Shown piece by piece: positions 6,996 through 11,244 of a DNA stretch of 11,244 nt. Positions within the stretch are counted from its first letter, which is position 1. Each line of letters starts with the position of its first letter. The notes beneath the pieces are model-generated. The model made no database searches. It was not told the DNA's origin and saw only the letters and a list, made by a program, of their open reading frames with translations. The DNA lies in assembly GCA_031274335.1 (NCBI GenBank), contig JAISQG010000223.1:1-11244 (forward strand), in the 5' to 3' direction. The position numbers were made by a program, and so were the translations under genes. The stretch is from Gracilibacteraceae bacterium (GTDB taxonomy: Bacteria; Bacillota; Desulfitobacteriia; Desulfitobacteriales; Syntrophobotulaceae).

Positions 6996-7035
6996 TTTTT
7001 GCGAATTTTTTTCATTTATTGAAAAATATTTTTTT
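6996..7035 (-). promoter_or_regulatory. A-tract region upstream of the RRM promoter (UP-like element)
   Basis: On the minus strand, A-runs of 5, 7 and 7 bases are centred near 6998, 7009 and 7032, about one and two helical turns apart, in a stretch almost free of G and C. Such phased tracts bend DNA and can bind the RNA polymerase alpha subunit. The tracts are seen directly; the function is inferred. The same stretch is the only candidate place for TraX transcript ending, but no convincing terminator hairpin is present. Confidence 0.4.
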
Positions 7036-7079
7036 CACAAGCTCTTTGACTAAGTTTGCCTAAAGGCATTATTCGCCTG

Positions 7080-7958
7080 TCAGCCGGCGATGAAGATGAA
7101 AATAAGTGCCAGCACCGCGAGATGCACGGGATAAAAGGCGTAAAAAGCCCATTTGATTTCCGGCCCGCGCCGCCCGTTATAAAACGACAGCAACGGCACA
7201 GCCAGCATGGCCGCGCCGAACATCATGAGGACGGCGAACCTAGGTTCCGACAGGAGAGGCAGGCCGTACTCCAGGAAGATGCCGGCAGAAAGTATGGCAA
7301 GCTTGGCCCGGCGGCTTCCGGCCAGATACATAAGAACAATGAAAGCGACGCCGAAGCTGCCGTAATCCGTCTCCAGCAAATCGCCCAGCGCGATAACCGG
7401 CACCGTCGCTGCCAGGGCCGCGCCGCGGCGGATAAAACTTTCCTCGGTGCTCTTTTCCGCCGTTGTCTCCCCGACTTCAGTCATCAGGCGGCTCAAAGAG
7501 TAGGCCGACACCGCGTACAGCGCGCAAAACGCCAGTGCCGCCTCGTCCGGCGGGCGGAACAAAAGCGGGATGAGCAGCAGGAACGGCAGCAACGCGAGCG
7601 TGGGGCGCCGCCGCGTAGAAATGCCGGCATACACACTGATGGCGAGGACACCGAGAAACATCGTGTAAAAAACATTGGTCAGCGCAAGAAAGTCCAAATC
7701 CAGTCGGCCGAAACGCGAAAGGTTGAAAGCCGCGTCGAAGGGTATTTCCGAAAGCAGGGCGAACACGCCCAGGCGGAACAGATAACGGTGAATGTTGCGG
7801 GTGCGGGCGCAGCCCTCCGCGATAAACCAAACAAAAATCGGGAACGCGATGCGCCCGATCCAGCGCAGCCAGACGGGCATGAGCATATAAAATACCGCGC
7901 CGATGTGGTCGGTGAGCATAAAAAGGCAGGCCAGCGCCTTGAGGGCGAAGGCGGACAT
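7080..7958 (-). CDS. TraX-family membrane protein
   Basis: This 292-residue polytopic membrane protein carries the TraX family hallmarks: LK-x8-TDHIGA near the start (residues 6-21), RIAFPIFVWFIAEG (36-49) with a following YLFRLGVFALLSEIPFD block, a DYGSFGV segment, and the C-terminal FYNGRRGPE and FYAFYPVHL blocks. F-plasmid TraX acetylates pilin. Chromosomal Bacillota members have no proven substrate but are thought to be membrane acyltransferases, so acyl modification of a surface component is inference. The ATG at 7958 lies 1 nt after the stop of the hybrid kinase (TGA-c-ATG), with an AAGGCGG inside the kinase gene as the RBS, so translation is coupled. No pilus or conjugation genes are nearby, and nothing suggests a plasmid. 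The hydrophilic stretch VGETTAEKSTEES is a probable loop. Confidence 0.9.
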   Translation of the reverse strand: MSAFALKALACLFMLTDHIGAVFYMLMPVWLRWIGRIAFPIFVWFIAEGCARTRNIHRYLFRLGVFALLSEIPFDAAFNLSRFGRLDLDFLALTNVFYTMFLGVLAISVYAGISTRRRPTLALLPFLLLIPLLFRPPDEAALAFCALYAVSAYSLSRLMTEVGETTAEKSTEESFIRRGAALAATVPVIALGDLLETDYGSFGVAFIVLMYLAGSRRAKLAILSAGIFLEYGLPLLSEPRFAVLMMFGAAMLAVPLLSFYNGRRGPEIKWAFYAFYPVHLAVLALIFIFIAG

Positions 7959-7959
7959 G

Positions 7960-9837
7960 TCAAACCGCCTTTTCAGTCAGGATGCGCATCAAAGCGGCAT
8001 AATCCACCGGTTTGGCCAAATGAGCGTCCATACCGGCCCGGAGCGCCTGGTCGATGTCTTCCTGATAGGCGTTGGCCGAAAGGGCGACGATCGGCACCCG
8101 AGCTGCGTCGGCCCGGTTAAGGGCGCGAATGGAGCGGGTGGCGTCGTGCCCGTTCATATTGGGCATGAGCAAATCCATGAAAATAAAGCAGTAATACCCC
8201 TCCGGCGAATTTTTGAATTTTTCCACCGCTTCCGCGCCGTCCGCCGCTTCGTCAACTTCGGCGTGTGTTTCCGCCAGTAGCTCCGCCAGAACAATGCGAT
8301 TGATTTCAATATCCTCCACCGACAAAATGCGCTTACCGCTGAGATCGGGAGGGAGCGGATCGCTTTCCGCGGGCATTTCCGCCTTGTCCAGGCTCAGGCG
8401 GAGGGAAAAAGAGGCGCCTTGGTTCAGTGCGCTTTTTACAGTGATGTGCCCGCCCATCATTTCCGCCAGATTTTGGCTGATCGCCAGGCCGAGGCCCGTG
8501 CCCCCATGCTTCATGCTGTTGATGCTGCCCTGCTCAAAAGCGGCGAACAGGTTTTTCTGTTGTTCCTCCGCGATGCCGATGCCGCTGTCCGTCACCGTGA
8601 AAACGAGCTCGGCCCCGGCGGCGGTCTCGCTTTCGATCAGCACGCTCAATTCGACCCGCCCGTCCTCCGGCGTGAATTTCACGGCGTTGCCCAGCAGATT
8701 GAGCAAAATCTGCCGCAGGCGGAATCTGTCGCCGGAGACGGAGAGGGCGGGCAGCGCACCGGTATTATGGCTGAAAGCCAAGCCCTTGGCCGCGCAGCGC
8801 TCGCCGATGATGCTCACGATTTCGCCCAGGATTTTGTTCAGGCGAAAACTCTCGTGCTTGAGCCGCACTTTGCCCGCTTCGAGATTCGACATGTCGAGTA
8901 TATCGTTCAGGATGTCCAGCAAATGGCTGGAAGCAGCGGAAATTTCCGTAACAGCGGCGTCAGATTTTTCCTTGGTATCCGCTTTGCGGGCGATCTGGCT
9001 CATGCCGATGATGGCGTTAAGCGGCGTCCTGATTTCGTGGCTCACGCTGCTCAGAAAGCGGCTTTTGGCCTGCGAGGCAGTCTCCGCGGCCTGGGTTTTT
9101 ACTTCCAGCTCCTTCGTGCGCTCCTGGACGAGCTGTTCCAGATTGGCGTTGGTGTCCTCCAGCTGAACGCTTTTTAGAAAATTGGAAACATACAGACGAT
9201 AGATGAATGCTGATATCAAGATGGTGAGGCCGTTGATGATGAAAAAATAAGCGCGCATGTCGGTGAGGAAAAATTTTTCCCAGGCGGAGCGCCCCATCCC
9301 GTCAACGATGCCCTGCGTGCCCAGCATGAGAAAAAATGTGAAGAAAAACGAGGCTAGGATGCTGATCACGCTTTGCCGCGGACGCAGGATCGGCACCATG
9401 CCGAACAGGAGGATGAGGATTATCTGGCCGTTCACGCCCTGATGGGAGAGAATGTTGAAGGCGCAGAATGTCATCTGGATGGCGAAGTAAATATATAGCA
9501 GGCTGTGGACCAGAAAAACCCGGACGCCGCGGCTTTTGATTTTGCCACGCTTGGACAAAGCGAGCAGCACCCAGTAAACAATACCGGCCAGAAGGGTCAG
9601 AAGGGAGAGAATGATGTAATAGTCCAGCGGAACGGACATGCCCTCTCCCTGTCCCTGCGGGTACAAAATATTTGTCACTTGCAGGACGATTTGAAGGGCT
9701 ACGATGTAAATGGCGAACCCCAGCATGCGGCTGGTGTTCGTTTCCAGCAGTTCGGCCTCAAAGCGCTGTCGGTATTTGTCCGGGATTTTCAGGGACATGG
9801 AGGCCAAAATTTTTTGCTTTTTCCGTGCTTCTTCCAT
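7960..9837 (-). CDS. Membrane hybrid histidine kinase, one receiver domain
   Basis: This 625-residue sensor kinase would autophosphorylate on histidine and pass the phosphate to its own receiver. It has about six predicted membrane helices (near 39-59, 73-94, 105-129, 136-152, 156-176 and 196-218), a short coiled-coil (about 224-258), HisKA with H267 in SSVSHEIRTPLN, an N-box N384 in NLLGNAVKFT, G1 DSGIGI (417-422), G2 GGTGLGLAI (445-453) and a receiver (503-621) with acidic E508-D509, phospho-acceptor D555 in FIFMDLLMPN and K609. No periplasmic sensor domain is seen, so sensing probably occurs in the membrane. The ATG at 9837 has AAGGAG 5 nt upstream. An open frame continues upstream of it, but it overlaps the previous kinase gene and is rejected. 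The gene lies 23 nt after the first kinase and ends 1 nt before TraX. No HPt or DNA-binding domain is present. Confidence 0.94.
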   Translation of the reverse strand: MEEARKKQKILASMSLKIPDKYRQRFEAELLETNTSRMLGFAIYIVALQIVLQVTNILYPQGQGEGMSVPLDYYIILSLLTLLAGIVYWVLLALSKRGKIKSRGVRVFLVHSLLYIYFAIQMTFCAFNILSHQGVNGQIILILLFGMVPILRPRQSVISILASFFFTFFLMLGTQGIVDGMGRSAWEKFFLTDMRAYFFIINGLTILISAFIYRLYVSNFLKSVQLEDTNANLEQLVQERTKELEVKTQAAETASQAKSRFLSSVSHEIRTPLNAIIGMSQIARKADTKEKSDAAVTEISAASSHLLDILNDILDMSNLEAGKVRLKHESFRLNKILGEIVSIIGERCAAKGLAFSHNTGALPALSVSGDRFRLRQILLNLLGNAVKFTPEDGRVELSVLIESETAAGAELVFTVTDSGIGIAEEQQKNLFAAFEQGSINSMKHGGTGLGLAISQNLAEMMGGHITVKSALNQGASFSLRLSLDKAEMPAESDPLPPDLSGKRILSVEDIEINRIVLAELLAETHAEVDEAADGAEAVEKFKNSPEGYYCFIFMDLLMPNMNGHDATRSIRALNRADAARVPIVALSANAYQEDIDQALRAGMDAHLAKPVDYAALMRILTEKAV

Positions 9838-9860
9838 GCGGACTCCTTTCTTCAGTTTAT

Positions 9861-11244
9861 TTATTCTTCGGAAGTCGCGGGACGCGAGAGCAGATTTTCG
9901 CGCAAACGGGCCAGCACATCGTCGAAATCCAAAGGCTTGCCCACATGGCCGTTCATGCCGGAGGCCAGGCATTTTTCGATGTCCTCACGGAACACGTTGG
10001 CGGTCATGGCGATAATGGGGACAGAAGTCGCGCGCGGAACGTCCAAGGCGCGAATCCGCCGCGTAGCCTCGTAGCCGTCCATCTCCGGCATTTGCACATC
10101 CATGAAAATCATGTCGTAATCCTCCGGCGCGGCGCTGAACATGGCCACGGCTTCCGCGCCGTTTTCCGCGCAGCTTATCCGGAGCTCGGTCGGCTCCAGC
10201 AGGGCCATGACAATTTCCCGGTTGATCTCCACATCTTCGGCCAGCAAAACATGATAGCCGGCGAAGCTGTCCTCCTCGGCCGCTTCTATCGTTGCGGATG
10301 TCACAATGTTGTCCTTGCCGATGCATTCGTTGATGCAGTCGGCGATTTCTGAGGGGAAGAGCGGCTTGGACAAAAAGCGGTTGATGCCGGCTCTTTTGGC
10401 GTCGGCTTCGATGATGTTCCATTCGGTAGAGGAAATCAGGGTGACGACGGAGTTATCCGCGCCGAAAATTTCCCGCAACCGCAACGTGAAGTCAATGCCG
10501 TTCATGCCGGGCATCCGCCAGTCCACAAAATAAAGGTCGTAGGCGCCGTTTTGCCTCACCTGCTCCAGCGCTTCCTCGCCGCCGGCCGCCGTATCGCAGA
10601 TGATGCCCATCCGGCGCGCGATTTCGCTGAAATAATCCCGCGTGTCGGCGTCGTCGTCCACAGCCAGCACGCGCACGTTCTGCCAGTTCACGCCGGGCAG
10701 CAGGAGGCTTTGTGTTTTTTTCTGCCCGCGCCGCAGGCGGACGTAAAAGGCAAAGCAGGCACCCTGCCCCAAAGCTGATTCCGCCCATATTTTCCCGCCC
10801 ATCAATTCGACGATGCGCTTGGAAATGGCGAGACCGAGGCCCGTGCCGCCGAATTTGCGTGAGGTGCTGGTTTCCGCCTGCTCAAAGGAGTTAAACAGGC
10901 GGGCATGCTGTTCCTCGCTGATGCCGATGCCGGTGTCCTTTACCTCGACCCTTATCACGCACGAATCGCTGTCCTCCTCGGTCAGAGCGGCGTCCAGGCG
11001 GATGGAGCCCTGCTCCGGGGTGAATTTAACGGAGTTGGACAGCAGATTGGCTATCACTTGGGCTAGGCGCTGATCGTCGCCGATCATATAGCGGGGGATG
11101 TTTTTGTCGATATGCACGGAAAAAAACTGGTGTTTTTCCTCAACACGGAAATTTATGACATTTACGACTTTTTGCAGCATCCGCTCAAAATCAAATTCTT
11201 CGCTGGAAAGCTCAAGTTTGTTGGCCTCGATTTTGGACATGTCC
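9861..11244 (-). CDS. Hybrid histidine kinase with two receivers, 5' end missing
   Basis: This gene runs off the right edge. The visible part starts at the end of HisKA (DMSKIEANKLEL), so the phospho-acceptor histidine and any sensor region are outside the window. Counting from the internal methionine at 11240, the ATPase domain has N-box N69 (NLLSNSVKFT), G1 DTGIGI (102-107) and G2 GGTGLGLAI (131-139). Two receivers follow: the first (about 189-306) with D195-D196-D197, phospho-acceptor D240 in YFVDWRMPG and K292; the second (about 329-450) with E335-D336, D381 in IFMDVQMPE and K435. All receiver key residues are intact. It is the first gene of the kinase-TraX operon visible here. Its second receiver closely resembles the receiver of the next kinase, suggesting tandem duplication. 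No HPt or output domain is seen. The true start and length are unknown. Confidence 0.93.
   Translation of the reverse strand, partial: DMSKIEANKLELSSEEFDFERMLQKVVNVINFRVEEKHQFFSVHIDKNIPRYMIGDDQRLAQVIANLLSNSVKFTPEQGSIRLDAALTEEDSDSCVIRVEVKDTGIGISEEQHARLFNSFEQAETSTSRKFGGTGLGLAISKRIVELMGGKIWAESALGQGACFAFYVRLRRGQKKTQSLLLPGVNWQNVRVLAVDDDADTRDYFSEIARRMGIICDTAAGGEEALEQVRQNGAYDLYFVDWRMPGMNGIDFTLRLREIFGADNSVVTLISSTEWNIIEADAKRAGINRFLSKPLFPSEIADCINECIGKDNIVTSATIEAAEEDSFAGYHVLLAEDVEINREIVMALLEPTELRISCAENGAEAVAMFSAAPEDYDMIFMDVQMPEMDGYEATRRIRALDVPRATSVPIIAMTANVFREDIEKCLASGMNGHVGKPLDFDDVLARLRENLLSRPATSEE

Noticed and set aside
7021..7079. Possible terminator after TraX
   Set aside because: The only inverted repeats are a 4-bp GC stem (TGCC-GGCA) without a T-run and an AT-only hairpin. 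Neither is convincing as an intrinsic terminator.
7080..7958. TraX as evidence of a conjugative plasmid
   Set aside because: No other transfer, relaxase or pilus genes are present, and TraX-family proteins are common on Bacillota chromosomes.
7056..8120. Long plus-strand open frame (354 codons) opposite TraX
   Set aside because: Its translation is rich in Arg, His and Gln with no recognisable domain, and it lies antisense to a gene with clear TraX motifs. It is a product of GC-rich codon usage on the opposite strand.
8213..9177. Two long plus-strand open frames opposite the hybrid kinase
   Set aside because: They mirror the HisKA and ATPase-coding region of a kinase with every motif intact, lack plausible protein composition and have no supporting RBS.
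9838..9972. 45-residue N-terminal extension of the second hybrid kinase
   Set aside because: It overlaps the end of the first kinase gene in another frame, is Arg-rich with no domain, and the ATG at 9837 has AAGGAG at ideal spacing.

Overview
The window looks like chromosomal DNA of a Bacillota (Firmicutes) bacterium with a moderately high GC content. This rests on strong GGAGG-type ribosome binding sites, a Bce-type antimicrobial-peptide ABC module with a BceR-like operator, an SpoIIIE/FtsK translocase, a chromosomal TraX-family protein and multi-receiver hybrid histidine kinases. A Negativicutes or clostridial host is plausible, but the sequence alone does not settle it. Eight protein genes are supported; all but one lie on the minus strand. 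No tRNA, rRNA, CRISPR array or insertion sequence was seen.

Layout, left to right. (1) Positions 1-2441, minus: a PHP-domain phosphoesterase followed after 3 nt by the N-terminal 535 codons of an FtsK/SpoIIIE-type DNA translocase, which runs off the left edge. A sigma70-like promoter lies at 2495-2523. (2) Positions 2609-3646, plus: a lipoprotein of the phospholipase D fold whose two HKD motifs are both degenerate, with its own TTGATT-N17-TACAAT promoter divergent from the PHP operon. (3) Positions 3661-6433, minus: a BceA-type ATPase and BceB-type 10-TM permease that overlap by 14 nt, converging on the lipoprotein gene with only 14 nt between stop codons. Upstream of the ATPase lie three half-sites spaced 9 nt apart that contain the TNACA-N4-TGTAA pattern of BceR-like regulators, although no BceRS two-component pair is adjacent. 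(4) Positions 6573-6990, minus: a single-RRM RNA-binding protein with a clear promoter, an A-tract-rich upstream region and a strong intrinsic terminator. (5) Positions 7080-11244, minus: an apparent operon of two hybrid histidine kinases (the first 5'-truncated by the window edge, with two receivers; the second complete, with six predicted membrane segments and one receiver) and a TraX-family membrane protein whose start codon lies 1 nt after the kinase stop.

How the genes may work together. PHP and FtsK are probably co-transcribed and could both handle nucleic acid. The Bce-like pair should sense and resist cell-wall-active peptides under a regulator encoded elsewhere. The two hybrid kinases probably form part of a phosphorelay whose HPt and output proteins are not in the window. 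TraX is translationally coupled to the second kinase, which suggests a membrane-surface function tied to that signalling system. The most unusual items are the catalytically degenerate PLD lipoprotein, the orphan Bce module with a recognisable operator, the TraX-kinase coupling, and the two-helix N-terminus of the FtsK-like protein.
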